A stretch of DNA of 64,000 nt from Flagellimonas maritima (GCF_003269425.1 NZ_CP030104.1:372001-436000), one strand, 5' to 3'. Positions 17,215 through 26,758 are shown, counted from the first letter of the stretch. Made by a program: numbers and translations. The notes: generated by a model not told the origin, from the sequence alone.

Positions 17215-19688
17215 TGTATTTGACCCGTTCAAGTTTTTTAATTCCCACAATATTTATCTTATGTATGTTTGCTGGTTACGGTCAAACAGCCACTGTCTTG
17301 GGTACGGTTTTAGATGAAAATAATCTTCCCATTACAAATGTGAATATTGTTTCTGGAAATACTGGCACAACAACGGACGGTAACGGGTATTATCTGCTTC
17401 AGCTTACGGCAGATACTAAAAATATAATAACCTTCTCGCATTTAGGTCATAAAAAGGTGGTATTGGAAAACCTGATTTTGACGACCAATGAAACTTTTGA
17501 GTTTAATCCTGTAATGAAAACTGATGTTACCCAGATTGCAGGCGTTGAAGTCTCACCCAACGGGAAAAAAAGTATTGAGGGCATTACTACGATCTCCCCA
17601 GAAATAGTTCGAAAAATACCTGGAGCAAATGCCGGTGTGGAAAATATTTTAAAGCTGCTGCCAGGAGTATCGTTCAATAATGAACTGAGCACACAATACA
17701 ATGTTAGAGGTGGTAACTTTGATGAAAATTTGGTGTACGTCAATGGAATAGAAGTGTATCGTCCATTTTTGGTTCGTTCTGCCCAACAGGAAGGATTAAG
17801 TTTCGTAAACAGCGATATGATTTCCAATCTTGAATTTTCTTCAGGAGGTTTTCAAGCTAGATATGGTGATAAATTATCCTCCGTTTTGGATATTACTTAT
17901 AAAAATCCTGTGGATTTTGGATTGCGAATAGAAGGCAGTTTATTAGGTGCGAGCACAACGCTGGAAACGTTATCCAAAAATAAGAAATTTAGCAGTATTA
18001 CTGGTGTGCGTTATAGGGATAATAGCCTATTCGTTAACACCCAACAGACCGAAACCAATTTCAATCCAAGATTTATAGATGTACAAAACTACCTTACCTA
18101 TCGCTTTTCAAAAAAATTTCATCTCAATTTTTTGGGTACTTATTCCGTGAACGATTATGAAAATGAACCTTTGACCAGGCAGACCAATTTTGGGACCATA
18201 AACGACCCCAGGGCACTATTGGTTTTTTATCAAGGAAAAGAGAATAGTAGTTTCGATAATAAATTAGGGGCTCTAAAAGCAGATTATTTTCTTAACGATA
18301 ACATAAAAATGGATATTACCGCCTCTGTCTACCATACCCAAGAAGAAGAGTTCTCAGATATCATAGCTTCTTATGAATTGGCCGAAATAGATACGGACCT
18401 AGGAAGTGAAAATTTAGGTGAGGTTACGAATTCCAGAGGTATTGGGTCTCAATTTAATAGGGCAAGAAACCAGCTTGATGCATTGATTCTCAATTTTTCA
18501 TATCGCGGAAAATATAAAAAGGGTGACAAATCTTTGGAATGGGGCATAAAATATGCACACGAGGATGTTAGGGACCAGCTTCGGGAAGCTGAGTTTATAG
18601 ATTCTGCCGGATTTTTCATTCGGCCTTCCGAGCCTGAATTTGTGAACAACCAGCCCCAAGAACCTTTTACGGAAGATATAGTAGCATTTGAAAGCGTACA
18701 GGCTACAAACTTTGTAAAAACGAACAGGTTTTCAGGTTTTGTACAATATGGTCAACAAACAAAATTGGGCGAACACGACGCCTATTTTAATCTCGGGATA
18801 AGAGCACAGCATTGGATTTTGAGCGGTGAAGGGTTCGATGATAATTCACAAACACTTTTTAGTCCAAGAGGGCAATTTTCCTTAAAACCCAATTGGAGGA
18901 AAGACATGCTGTTTCGTTTTGCTGTCGGAAGTTATCAGCAGCCGCCTTTTTATAGGGAACTACGCGATATTACTGGAAACATAAATCCAGATGTAGAAGC
19001 GCAGAGATCAATTCACTACGTGCTTGGCAGCGAATTCAGTTTCAACCTTTGGAACAGACCGTTCACCTTGATCAGTGAGACATACTACAAAGATTTGGAT
19101 AACGTAAACACATATACCATTGAAGATGTAAGAATCAGATATGCCGCCAATAACAATGCGATTGCCTATGCTTACGGATTCGATTTCAGACTTACGGGAA
19201 CCTTTGTGCCCGGTGCGGAATCATGGGTCAGTCTTGGGTATTTACAAACACAGGAGAATAGAAATGACAGAGGTTTTATATCCCGTCCTACGGACCAACG
19301 GTTAAAATTTGCCGTTTTGTTTCAAGATTATGTGCCGAGCATACCAAATTTAAAACTTTACTTAAATCTAGTCTATAATACTGGTGTACCGGGCGGTTCT
19401 CCAAATAATGCCGATCCGTACGATTTTCAGAATAGATTAAGAGATTATAGAAGGGCCGATATGGGAATTTCCTATATTTTTGCCGACAGTAACAATCAAT
19501 ATCCCAAAGGGCATTGGTTGCACAAGTTTCAGGAACTCAGTTTTGGTTTTGAGATTTTCAATATGTTCAACAATCAAAATTCCATTACGAATACCTGGGT
19601 CAGGGACGTAGATACCCAAAGGCAATTTGCCGTTCCTAATTTTTTGACAAGCCGTATTTTAAATGTAAAGTTTGGGATGCGATTCTAA
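17214..19688 (+). CDS. TonB-dependent outer membrane receptor
   Basis: This 824-residue outer membrane transporter starts with GTG, overlapping the previous stop by one base. A signal peptide (about 1-22, ending FAGYGQ) is followed by a carboxypeptidase-D-like regulatory domain (VLGTVLDENNLPITNVNIVSG, in part), a plug domain near 110-220 (LLPGVSFNNELSTQYNVRGG, in part), and a beta barrel ending in aromatic VKFGMRF. It lacks an adjacent SusD partner, so it is not a classical polysaccharide-utilisation pair. The substrate is unknown. Coupling to an M23 peptidase suggests export, assembly or peptidoglycan context rather than glycan uptake, but this is inference. Confidence 0.92.
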   Translation: MYLTRSSFLIPTIFILCMFAGYGQTATVLGTVLDENNLPITNVNIVSGNTGTTTDGNGYYLLQLTADTKNIITFSHLGHKKVVLENLILTTNETFEFNPVMKTDVTQIAGVEVSPNGKKSIEGITTISPEIVRKIPGANAGVENILKLLPGVSFNNELSTQYNVRGGNFDENLVYVNGIEVYRPFLVRSAQQEGLSFVNSDMISNLEFSSGGFQARYGDKLSSVLDITYKNPVDFGLRIEGSLLGASTTLETLSKNKKFSSITGVRYRDNSLFVNTQQTETNFNPRFIDVQNYLTYRFSKKFHLNFLGTYSVNDYENEPLTRQTNFGTINDPRALLVFYQGKENSSFDNKLGALKADYFLNDNIKMDITASVYHTQEEEFSDIIASYELAEIDTDLGSENLGEVTNSRGIGSQFNRARNQLDALILNFSYRGKYKKGDKSLEWGIKYAHEDVRDQLREAEFIDSAGFFIRPSEPEFVNNQPQEPFTEDIVAFESVQATNFVKTNRFSGFVQYGQQTKLGEHDAYFNLGIRAQHWILSGEGFDDNSQTLFSPRGQFSLKPNWRKDMLFRFAVGSYQQPPFYRELRDITGNINPDVEAQRSIHYVLGSEFSFNLWNRPFTLISETYYKDLDNVNTYTIEDVRIRYAANNNAIAYAYGFDFRLTGTFVPGAESWVSLGYLQTQENRNDRGFISRPTDQRLKFAVLFQDYVPSIPNLKLYLNLVYNTGVPGGSPNNADPYDFQNRLRDYRRADMGISYIFADSNNQYPKGHWLHKFQELSFGFEIFNMFNNQNSITNTWVRDVDTQRQFAVPNFLTSRILNVKFGMRF

Positions 19689-19697
19689 TTTATTTTG

Positions 19698-20351
19698 ATG
19701 AAGAAAATTATATTTCTTATTGCTTTATTGTCCGTAGCATTTGCGATGGCACAAAAGAATATTTACGAGAACAGAAAATTCGATGAATTAAGCGAGAACC
19801 ATAAAGTTTTGGCCATTGTACCCTTCATCGCCAATCTTGACCTAAAAAGGGATGTTAATCAAGCTGAATTGAAAAATTTGGCCCAAAAAGAAGGCTATGC
19901 TGTTCAAAATGCCCTTGAGACTTATTTTTCCAAACGGAAGAAACGCAAAAAATTCAATGTAGAATTTCAAAACATAGAAGATACCAATGCAATTTTGAGC
20001 CAAAATGGCATCACTTACGATAATTTGGATATTTATACCACTAACCAGCTTAGCAAAATCCTTAATGTCGATGGAATCATCAGCGGTAACCTAAGTTTGA
20101 ATATATTGTTGTCCAAAGGTGTACCAACAGATTTTAGCTTATTCGATTATTTTAGCGGAGATGCCAATTATGGTAGAATAGGCGTTAAGGTCAGTGATGG
20201 AACTTCTGGAAAACTTCTTTGGAAATATGAAAAGGCCATTACCAAAAAAACAGGCAAAAATACTACTGAGCTGATCGATAGAATGATGAAATTAGCTTCT
20301 AGAAAGTTTCCCTACGACAAGGAAAAAAAACAACGCAAAAACAAGAACTAA
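19698..20351 (+). CDS. conserved secreted protein, function unknown
   Basis: This 217-residue protein has a clear signal peptide (MKKIIFLIALLSVAFAMAQ). The mature part has an alternating alpha/beta pattern with VLAIVPFIANLDLK near residue 35 and VDGIISGNLSLN near 120, which recalls lipoprotein families that assemble oligomeric envelope structures, though I cannot name the family. The C-terminus is strongly basic (KEKKQRKNKN). The ATG at 19698 is chosen over a TTG one codon earlier. It follows the receptor by nine bases and forms the third gene of the operon. It overlaps the convergent cysteine desulfurase by four bases. Confidence 0.75.
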   Translation: MKKIIFLIALLSVAFAMAQKNIYENRKFDELSENHKVLAIVPFIANLDLKRDVNQAELKNLAQKEGYAVQNALETYFSKRKKRKKFNVEFQNIEDTNAILSQNGITYDNLDIYTTNQLSKILNVDGIISGNLSLNILLSKGVPTDFSLFDYFSGDANYGRIGVKVSDGTSGKLLWKYEKAITKKTGKNTTELIDRMMKLASRKFPYDKEKKQRKNKN

Positions 20352-21496
20352 CTATCCGCAAATTCCTTTAAAACCGCTATTGTGTAATCAAGTTCCTCTA
20401 AAGTATTGTATTTTGAAAATGAGAACCGGAGCGACGGTTTTTCCAATTCCTCATCGTTTAGTATTTCATTGAGAACATGGGAACCAAGATTGCTACCGGA
20501 TTGACAGGCGCTTCCTTTGGAACATGCAATTCCTTTCATATCTAAATGAAAAAGCAACATTAACCCTTTCTGTTTGTCAAATGGCAAACGTACATTGGTC
20601 AATGTATAGGTGCTTTTTTCCAAATCATCTGAAAGACCGTTAAAATTTACTTCAGGGATTTCGCGCTTTAGCTTTTTTACGAAATGACTTTTAAGGTTTC
20701 TTACAATTTTTATTTCTTCTTCCAGATTATCGTAAGCTTTTACAAAAGCTTCTTCCAACCCTACAATATTATGAAAGGGTTCGGTTCCAGCTCTAAATCC
20801 CCTTTCTTGTGACCCACCAAAAATCATTGGTTTTAAACCGGAATTTTTTCTGATAAATGCAAAACCTATCCCTTTTGGTCCGTGAAATTTATGAGCTGCC
20901 GCGGTCAAAAAATCAATTGGGGTATTTTGAACGTCCCATGGGTAATGCCCTACTGACTGTACTGTATCGGAATGAAAAAGTGCATCATGGTCCTTGCACA
21001 ATTTGCCAATAGCATCAATATCGACGATGTTACCAATTTCGTTGTTCACGTGCATTAAGCTTACCAATTTTTTAGCACCATCCTGTAGCAACAGTTCCTC
21101 TAAATGGCTCAATTTTGGGTTCCCATTTTCATCCAAATCCACAAATTGGAGCGAAATTCCATACTCCCTTTTCAATTCTTCGGCAGTATGCAAGACAGCA
21201 TGGTGCTCAATTTTGGAGGTAATAATAGTGGTAATGCCCAAATCCCTTACTGCGCAGCGCAATATCATATTGTCTGCCTCTGTTCCACCAGAGGTGAATA
21301 TAATTTCTGAAGGCTGTGCATTCAGTATTTTTGCAATTGTTTTACGTGCCTTTTCTATGGCAGTCTTTGCTGACCTCCCATAACTATGTGTAGAAGAAGG
21401 GTTTCCATAAAACGAGGCCAATGCCTCTTGCATTTTTGCAATGACCTCATCTCTAACTTGAGTGGTCGCTGCATTGTCGAGGTACACTTTCTGCAT
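20348..21496 (-). CDS. cysteine desulfurase (NifS/IscS-like)
   Basis: This 382-residue PLP enzyme removes sulfur from cysteine for Fe-S cluster or thiolation pathways. It has the N-terminal YLDNAATT, HHA at 98-100, the Schiff-base Lys203 in AAHKFHGPKG, and the catalytic Cys331 in GSACQSGS. It belongs to the class I branch (aminotransferase class V) and no iscU or suf partner lies nearby. A perfect minus-strand -7 element lies at 21524-21531. Confidence 0.93.
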   Translation of the reverse strand: MQKVYLDNAATTQVRDEVIAKMQEALASFYGNPSSTHSYGRSAKTAIEKARKTIAKILNAQPSEIIFTSGGTEADNMILRCAVRDLGITTIITSKIEHHAVLHTAEELKREYGISLQFVDLDENGNPKLSHLEELLLQDGAKKLVSLMHVNNEIGNIVDIDAIGKLCKDHDALFHSDTVQSVGHYPWDVQNTPIDFLTAAAHKFHGPKGIGFAFIRKNSGLKPMIFGGSQERGFRAGTEPFHNIVGLEEAFVKAYDNLEEEIKIVRNLKSHFVKKLKREIPEVNFNGLSDDLEKSTYTLTNVRLPFDKQKGLMLLFHLDMKGIACSKGSACQSGSNLGSHVLNEILNDEELEKPSLRFSFSKYNTLEELDYTIAVLKEFADS

Positions 21497-21523
21497 GGTT
21501 TGGTTACAGTTTTACACTAGCAT

Positions 21524-21531
21524 CAAAAATA
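21524..21531 (-). promoter_or_regulatory. predicted -7 element for the cysteine desulfurase gene
   Basis: On the minus strand this reads TATTTTTG, a perfect TAnnTTTG, 28 bases before the start codon. No perfect -33 TTTG is present at the expected distance. Confidence 0.45.
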
Positions 21532-21596
21532 AGTGAAATTAAGTTAATTTCTTTTAAAGTATTGTTGATGTTTAGCGTATTAAAATGGAATTCCTT

Positions 21597-21604
21597 TAAA
21601 TTTG
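21597..21604 (+). promoter_or_regulatory. predicted -7 element directly before a lipoprotein gene
   Basis: TAAATTTG matches the -7 consensus exactly and ends only four bases before the ATG at 21609. A TTTA at 21571-21574 sits 22 bases upstream. If used, the transcript would be leaderless or nearly so. Confidence 0.45.
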
Positions 21605-21608
21605 GCGC

Positions 21609-22586
21609 ATGAAAAAAAATTTCTTCCCAATTTTAGCTGTGTGCTTTTTAGCTGCATGCGGTGACGGCGACCTACAGATTGAAGCTATTGATTTTGACGA
21701 AGGTTCCATACAATTTTGCAGTGGTGGACAAGAAGATACCGAAACAACCCTGTTTTTTAAGATTATTGGAGATGAAACACTTATTTTGGACCTACAAGCG
21801 AGCTTAATAGAAAATGAACCTTCGGACGACCCTATTATTAGCACTATACCTGCTCAATCCAATTTGACATACCGCCTTTTTTCAGATGATGTAACTCAGG
21901 CCTATTTTTGCGGAGAAGTTCCACCAGCTACACCAACTGTTGTTGAGGAAGTTCTGGCTACAGGTGGTTCCGTACAGATTATAACAACATTGGATACGAT
22001 ATCCAGAACGACAAAAACATATAACCATGAAATCACAATTCTGGAGGTGACCCTTGAGAACAGTCTTGGAGAAACCATAACGGACCAAACTGGAATTGAA
22101 TTCGGTAATTATACGACTACGGAGGATAGTAGTGTTGGGCTGATTTTTTCCAATTTTAATAATGTCACGATAAGTTCATGCGAAGTGACAAACGAAAATA
22201 TAACCTTGGTCAAAGTTTTAAATGATGAATTCCTTTCCTTTACGCTCCCAATAAGTCTTTTGGAGAACTCAGAGACTGGTGAAACACCTAGGGAGGCAAG
22301 TTTATCGGAGACCATTGTGTTCAAAAATGGTACAGCCATATCTGCAGTTACTGTGGACAGTGTTTGTGCAGGTAGTCTTTCTGACCTCGAAAATGAATTT
22401 TCCACAACGGAAGGAACAGTTTCTGTAACCACGACGGCATCAGAACCAAATTCTGAAGGAGTTGTTACGTATACCCATACCATTTCGCTGGTAAATTTTA
22501 CGCTTCAGGATTTGAATGGGGCAAATGCCGGTACGTTTGATGATGAGCCATACGTATTTGGAGAATTCACTACCACTAACAGCTAA
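21609..22586 (+). CDS. secreted lipoprotein, function unknown
   Basis: This 325-residue protein has a lipoprotein signal peptide with lipobox LAAC (Cys18), followed by Gly-Asp-Gly-Asp rather than the acidic export signal seen on some surface lipoproteins. The mature protein is Thr/Ser-rich and beta-stranded and seems to contain two related halves: conserved Cys residues occur near 38, 101, 194 and 254, and FGNYTTTEDSS and FGEFTTTNS resemble each other. No known domain is recognised. It overlaps the convergent Smr gene by four bases. Confidence 0.75.
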   Translation: MKKNFFPILAVCFLAACGDGDLQIEAIDFDEGSIQFCSGGQEDTETTLFFKIIGDETLILDLQASLIENEPSDDPIISTIPAQSNLTYRLFSDDVTQAYFCGEVPPATPTVVEEVLATGGSVQIITTLDTISRTTKTYNHEITILEVTLENSLGETITDQTGIEFGNYTTTEDSSVGLIFSNFNNVTISSCEVTNENITLVKVLNDEFLSFTLPISLLENSETGETPREASLSETIVFKNGTAISAVTVDSVCAGSLSDLENEFSTTEGTVSVTTTASEPNSEGVVTYTHTISLVNFTLQDLNGANAGTFDDEPYVFGEFTTTNS

Positions 22587-23125
22587 TTATTTTGAAAAAT
22601 GTAGACTTCTGTGGCACCCAATCCATATTTTTGGTAATCAGCGTCATAAAACTTTAGATTGTCATACTTTTTAAAAAGATAGAAAAGTTCTTCTTTCAAC
22701 ACGCCCTCACCTACCCCATGTATAAAGACCACTTTCTGTATGCGCTTTCTTATAGCAAAATCCAACTGTCTTTTAGCTGTTTCCAGTTGTAGGTTCAACA
22801 TATCAAAATTGGTAAGTCCTCTAGTAGATTTCACCAATTGGTTGATGTGGAGGTCCACTTCCATTTTTGGAACATTTCTTTCTTTCTGTCTGGGAGCGAT
22901 CACCTTTCTTTTCTTTGGTGATTCTTTTTCTTGTTTGACCTTGGCCACATCAAAATTGGACACTTGAATATCATTTTCGCTTTTGACCAATTCTCTTGAT
23001 TGATATTGCAAAGAAAAACCATCAATGGTAGTTATGGTCACTAAATCCTCTTTTATGGATGTTACCTCACCAGAAATCGACTCATCCAAAACTTCCACCC
23101 AATCTCCGATAACAAGATTTGCCAT
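22583..23125 (-). CDS. Smr/MutS2-type domain protein (DUF2027)
   Basis: This 180-residue protein has an N-terminal small beta-barrel (NLVIGDWVEVLDESISGEV, residues 3-21), a basic linker (KKRKVIAPRQKER), and a C-terminal Smr domain (about 95-178) with the conserved DLHI, LDFAIRKRIQKVVFIHGVG and LGATEVYI segments. Smr domains are nucleic-acid endonuclease or binding modules, for example in ribosome rescue. The target of the short DUF2027-linked bacteroidotal version is not known. Confidence 0.88.
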   Translation of the reverse strand: MANLVIGDWVEVLDESISGEVTSIKEDLVTITTIDGFSLQYQSRELVKSENDIQVSNFDVAKVKQEKESPKKRKVIAPRQKERNVPKMEVDLHINQLVKSTRGLTNFDMLNLQLETAKRQLDFAIRKRIQKVVFIHGVGEGVLKEELFYLFKKYDNLKFYDADYQKYGLGATEVYIFQNN

Positions 23126-23197
23126 AACTATTTGTGATTAAAAAAAATTTAAAAGTTTACACAATAACAAAAATAGTAGTATTTTTCTCGGAAGTAA

Positions 23198-23518
23198 ATG
23201 GCGTTCATGTTTCAACAATTTATCCCTTTATTGGTAAAAGCCAAGGATTTTATGTTGCCCTGTCTTAACAAAAAACTGTTCGGGGTCGATTGCCCAGGGT
23301 GCGGTATGCAACGTTCCGCACATTTGCTTTTACAAGGAGAATTTATGGCTGCATTCAAAATGTATCCTGCCATTTATCCACTATTACTTTTATTCGTTTT
23401 TTTGATTATCAACACTTTTCTAAAATTTAAATACAACAATCAAACTATAATCGTGCTCAGCGTTTTAACGGTCGGTACTATTCTAATCAATTATTTACTT
23501 AAACTTATATATCAATAA
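23198..23518 (+). CDS. DUF2752 small membrane protein, copy 1
   Basis: This 106-residue protein with three predicted membrane helices carries the family motif CPGCGMQRS near residues 31-39 in a reentrant or loop region, followed by the conserved helix with a polar start (AHLLLQGEFMAAFKMYPAIYP, in part). The two motif cysteines are conserved in the family, suggesting metal or redox chemistry, but no function has been shown. It begins a run of four small membrane-protein genes on the same strand. Confidence 0.88.
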   Translation: MAFMFQQFIPLLVKAKDFMLPCLNKKLFGVDCPGCGMQRSAHLLLQGEFMAAFKMYPAIYPLLLLFVFLIINTFLKFKYNNQTIIVLSVLTVGTILINYLLKLIYQ

Positions 23519-23529
23519 CTTTTAAAATT

Positions 23530-23865
23530 ATGGAACAACAAAAATTACCCAACGTTACTATCAGTTTAGTTTTAGGCATCATATCATTTGCATGTTGCTG
23601 TTTAAGTTCAGGCCTTGGTGGTATTATCATGTCCGGTATTGCATTTTTTCTTTTGAGAAAGGATGAGCAAAAATATCAATCAAATCCTGAGATTTACACT
23701 AACTATAGTCAATTAAAAACAGCTAAAATAATTGCTATCATTGGATTGGTTTTAGGAGTGATAACTTTAATATGGACCATTATACAAATCAATCAAATGG
23801 GAGGTATTGACGGATATATGGAAAAAGTAAATGAGATGCTAGAGCAATACGGAATAGAACAATAA
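23530..23865 (+). CDS. CCC motif membrane protein
   Basis: This 111-residue protein has two membrane helices. The first (about residues 10-30) contains the motif ACCCLSSG, matching the CCC motif membrane protein family of Flavobacteriia. A cytoplasmic loop (RKDEQKYQSNPEIYTNYSQL, in part) joins it to a second helix near 67-86, and the tail is amphipathic. The architecture parallels that of CD225/dispanin proteins such as the gene that follows. It lies 11 bases after DUF2752 copy 1. Confidence 0.85.
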   Translation: MEQQKLPNVTISLVLGIISFACCCLSSGLGGIIMSGIAFFLLRKDEQKYQSNPEIYTNYSQLKTAKIIAIIGLVLGVITLIWTIIQINQMGGIDGYMEKVNEMLEQYGIEQ

Positions 23866-23886
23866 CCAACTATTCAATAATTTATA

Positions 23887-24175
23887 ATGGAAAACAATAT
23901 GAACATGCCGCCCAAACCAGATAATTATCTGGTTTGGGCTATCTTAAGTACAATTTTTTGTTGTATAGGAACAGGAATAGCGAGTATTATTTACGCATCA
24001 AAAAGTAAATGAAGCTTATGCCAGGGGCGAATATGAAGAAGCGATAAAAGCATCTAAGAATGCAAAAATGTGGGCATTGATAGGAGCTGGTCTATCGCTT
24101 TTGATTTGGATTGTTTATTTCGCCATATTCGGACTTGCTTTTTTTAGCGGTATGGCAAATTCAGGAAGCTATTAA
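23887..24175 (+). pseudogene. CD225/dispanin family membrane protein, frameshifted
   Basis: The first frame gives 41 codons starting MENNMNMPPKPDNYLVWAIL and ending at a TGA at 24010. Continuing in the next frame from the A-run at 24000-24004 restores the family: ASK then VNEAYARGEYEEAIKASKNAKMW (in part) and a second helix to TAA at 24173. One extra A in a run of five explains the break. The restored protein would be about 95 residues with two membrane helices, like dispanins (the family that includes IFITM proteins). It may be a true inactivation, a sequencing error in the homopolymer, or a slippage site. Confidence 0.8.
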
Positions 24176-24557
24176 GAAATCGTTCTGGATAATATCTTTA
24201 GGAGTGTTGTCAATTTTGACAATACTCCTTTATTTTTCCTTTAATCCAGAGAATGGACTTTTTTTTCCTAAATGTCCATTTAATAATTATCTAGGAATCT
24301 ACTGCTCGGGCTGTGGTAGCCAAAGGGCAATTCATGATTTGTTGCATTTTAGGATAGGGGAAGCATTGAGCCATAATATATTACTGCTTCCTGCACTAAT
24401 AGTAATTGTTCAAGATCTTTCTGTAAGATTGGGTATTTTACATCAAAAAAGATTTCTTAACTATAGCTATTCTCCATTTATTGTTTTAGCTATAGTCCTA
24501 CTCTTTATGATTCTTAGGAATATTAAGGTTTTTCCTTTCGAGTATCTAGCGCCTTAG
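24171..24557 (+). CDS. DUF2752 small membrane protein, copy 2
   Basis: This membrane protein of about 128 residues has the family motif [15 protein letters not shown] after a first helix ([18 protein letters not shown]) and two further helices. No ATG lies in a suitable place. Family members start just before the first helix, which points to ATT at 24171 (IKKSFWI), overlapping the dispanin stop as ATTAA. TTG codons at 24111 and 24135 are alternatives that would add an implausible N-terminus inside the dispanin gene. The 3' end overlaps recQ by four bases. Confidence 0.7.
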   Translation: MKKSFWIISLGVLSILTILLYFSFNPENGLFFPKCPFNNYLGIYCSGCGSQRAIHDLLHFRIGEALSHNILLLPALIVIVQDLSVRLGILHQKRFLNYSYSPFIVLAIVLLFMILRNIKVFPFEYLAP

Positions 24558-26758
24558 TTGGCCACCTCACTAATAAATTTGAGCCGGTAGAGTCTTAGTT
24601 CCTCATCTTCGTAGTCACCATCAAACTCATCTATGGCCTGTGAAATGGAATCCGTTTCCGCTTCAAGAAAGTATTCATGGATTTCCTCTTGTTGATCTTC
24701 GTCCAAGACTTCATCAACCCAATAACCAATATTCAGTTTTGTACCACTGAATACAATTTGCTCCATTTCTTTGATAAGGTCCGGCAGTTCCAATCCTTTT
24801 GCCGAAGCAATATCATCCAAGGGCAGTTTTCTATCCACATTTTGAATGATATACAATTTTAGTCCAGAATTGGCTCCAGTGCTTTTTACCACAAGATCGT
24901 CTGGACGAATAATATCGTTCTCCTCTACATAATTTTCAATCAAATTAATGAAAGGTTTACCATACTTCTTGGCCTTTCCCTCTCCAACACCATGGATGGT
25001 CAAGAGCTCTTCAATTGTGATGGGATATTTTAAGGCCATGTCCTCCAGTGAAGGATCTTGAAAGACTACAAATGGCGGTACATCCATCCGTTTGGCCTCT
25101 CTTTTTCGTAAATCGCGCAATAGTTTCAATAAATTATCATCAGCTACTCCTCCACCTCCCGATTTACTAGCTGTGATAATGGCATCGTTGTTTTCTTCGC
25201 TGTAAACATGGTCCTTTGTCATTAAAAATGAAACTGGTTTTTGAAGAAAAACCCTTCCAGCTTCTGTTAAGTGTAGAATCCCGTATTGTTCAATTTCCTT
25301 CTTAAGCAGTCCTGCAACCAAAACTTGACGAACCAATGCCATCCAGTATGCTTCTTCTTTCTCCGAACCTATACCAAAAAAATCTTTTTCATCGGTCTTA
25401 TGTGAAGATATCATGGCGTTGACCTTGCCTACCAACACCTTTACAATTTCTTTTGTTTTGTATTTTTCATTGGTGCAATCCACCACTTTTAAAAGCTTTG
25501 CGACTTCATTTTTAGCTTCTTCTTTTTCTTTGGGATTTCTGGTGTTATCGTCCATATCGGCTCCATCACCTTCTTCTTCGTCAAAATCCTCCCCAAAATA
25601 GTGCAGTATAAATTTTCTGCGGGACATGGATGTTTCCGCATACGCTACGATTTCCTGTAGCAATGCATTGCCTATCTCCTGTTCCGCTACAGGTTTCCCG
25701 GACATGAATTTTTCAAGTTTTTCCACGTCTTTATAGGAATAGAATGCCAAACAATGACCTTCGCCACCGTCCCTGCCAGCTCTACCCGTTTCTTGATAGT
25801 AGCTTTCTATACTTTTGGGAATATCATGATGGATAACAAAACGAACATCCGGTTTATCGATGCCCATACCAAACGCTATTGTGGCCACAACAACATCTAC
25901 GTCTTCCATAAGAAACATATCTTGATATTTGGAACGTGTCTTTGCATCAAAACCAGCATGATAGGGAACCGCACTTACACCATTAACCTGTAGAACCTGC
26001 GCAAGTTCTTCGACCCGTTTTCTGCTTAAACAATAAATAATACCTGATTTACCTTGATTCTGTTTTACAAAACGGATAATATCGGCATCTACATTTTGGG
26101 TCTTGGGACGTACTTCATAAAACAAATTTGGTCTGTTGAACGATGCTTTGAATACTTTGGCATCCGTCATTCCAAGATTTTTGATGATGTCTTCCTGCAC
26201 TTTTGGAGTAGCCGTTGCCGTGAGTCCAATTATTGGTATGTCATCTCCCAAACGGCTTATGATACTTTTAAGATTACGGTATTCCGGTCTAAAATCATGC
26301 CCCCATTCAGAAATACAGTGTGCTTCATCCACAGCTACAAAAGAAAGGGGAACGGCTTTTAAAAATTCAATATTTTCTTCTTTGGTCAAAGATTCAGGGG
26401 CAACGTACAACAATTTGGTTATTCCATTTCTTACATCTTCCTTTACTTGTTTCACTTCGGTTTTGGTTAAGGAAGAATTAAGTACATGTGCGATGCCATG
26501 ATGTTCCGATACACCACGAATAGCATCGACTTGATTTTTCATCAACGCAATTAACGGGGATACCACTATAGAAGTACCTTCTTTCATAATAGCCGGTAGT
26601 TGGTAGCATAATGATTTGCCACCTCCCGTAGGCATTATTACGAAGGTATCCCTATCTTTAAGTATGTTCTGTATTACTTGTTCCTGTAGCCCCTTGAACT
26701 GTGAAAAACCAAAATATTTTTTAAGTGAAGCGTGCAAATCGGTGTTTATGAGACCCAT
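24554..26758 (-). CDS. recQ: ATP-dependent DNA helicase RecQ
   Basis: This 734-residue superfamily 2 helicase acts in recombination and replication repair. It shows [15 protein letters not shown] (Walker A, near residue 42), [17 protein letters not shown] (motif II and aromatic loop), TATATPKV (III) and [10 protein letters not shown] (VI), then an RQC winged-helix region and an HRDC domain near 530-610. The zinc-binding module between helicase core and RQC is degenerate: after [13 protein letters not shown] the usual cysteines are absent ([11 protein letters not shown]). The C-terminal 100 residues are acidic. Confidence 0.95.
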   Translation of the reverse strand: MGLINTDLHASLKKYFGFSQFKGLQEQVIQNILKDRDTFVIMPTGGGKSLCYQLPAIMKEGTSIVVSPLIALMKNQVDAIRGVSEHHGIAHVLNSSLTKTEVKQVKEDVRNGITKLLYVAPESLTKEENIEFLKAVPLSFVAVDEAHCISEWGHDFRPEYRNLKSIISRLGDDIPIIGLTATATPKVQEDIIKNLGMTDAKVFKASFNRPNLFYEVRPKTQNVDADIIRFVKQNQGKSGIIYCLSRKRVEELAQVLQVNGVSAVPYHAGFDAKTRSKYQDMFLMEDVDVVVATIAFGMGIDKPDVRFVIHHDIPKSIESYYQETGRAGRDGGEGHCLAFYSYKDVEKLEKFMSGKPVAEQEIGNALLQEIVAYAETSMSRRKFILHYFGEDFDEEEGDGADMDDNTRNPKEKEEAKNEVAKLLKVVDCTNEKYKTKEIVKVLVGKVNAMISSHKTDEKDFFGIGSEKEEAYWMALVRQVLVAGLLKKEIEQYGILHLTEAGRVFLQKPVSFLMTKDHVYSEENNDAIITASKSGGGGVADDNLLKLLRDLRKREAKRMDVPPFVVFQDPSLEDMALKYPITIEELLTIHGVGEGKAKKYGKPFINLIENYVEENDIIRPDDLVVKSTGANSGLKLYIIQNVDRKLPLDDIASAKGLELPDLIKEMEQIVFSGTKLNIGYWVDEVLDEDQQEEIHEYFLEAETDSISQAIDEFDGDYEDEELRLYRLKFISEVAN

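Noticed and set aside
23941..24015. Programmed frameshift in the dispanin gene
   Set aside because: No standard slippery heptamer with a following pseudoknot is evident; a net skip of one base in an A-run fits mutation or error better.
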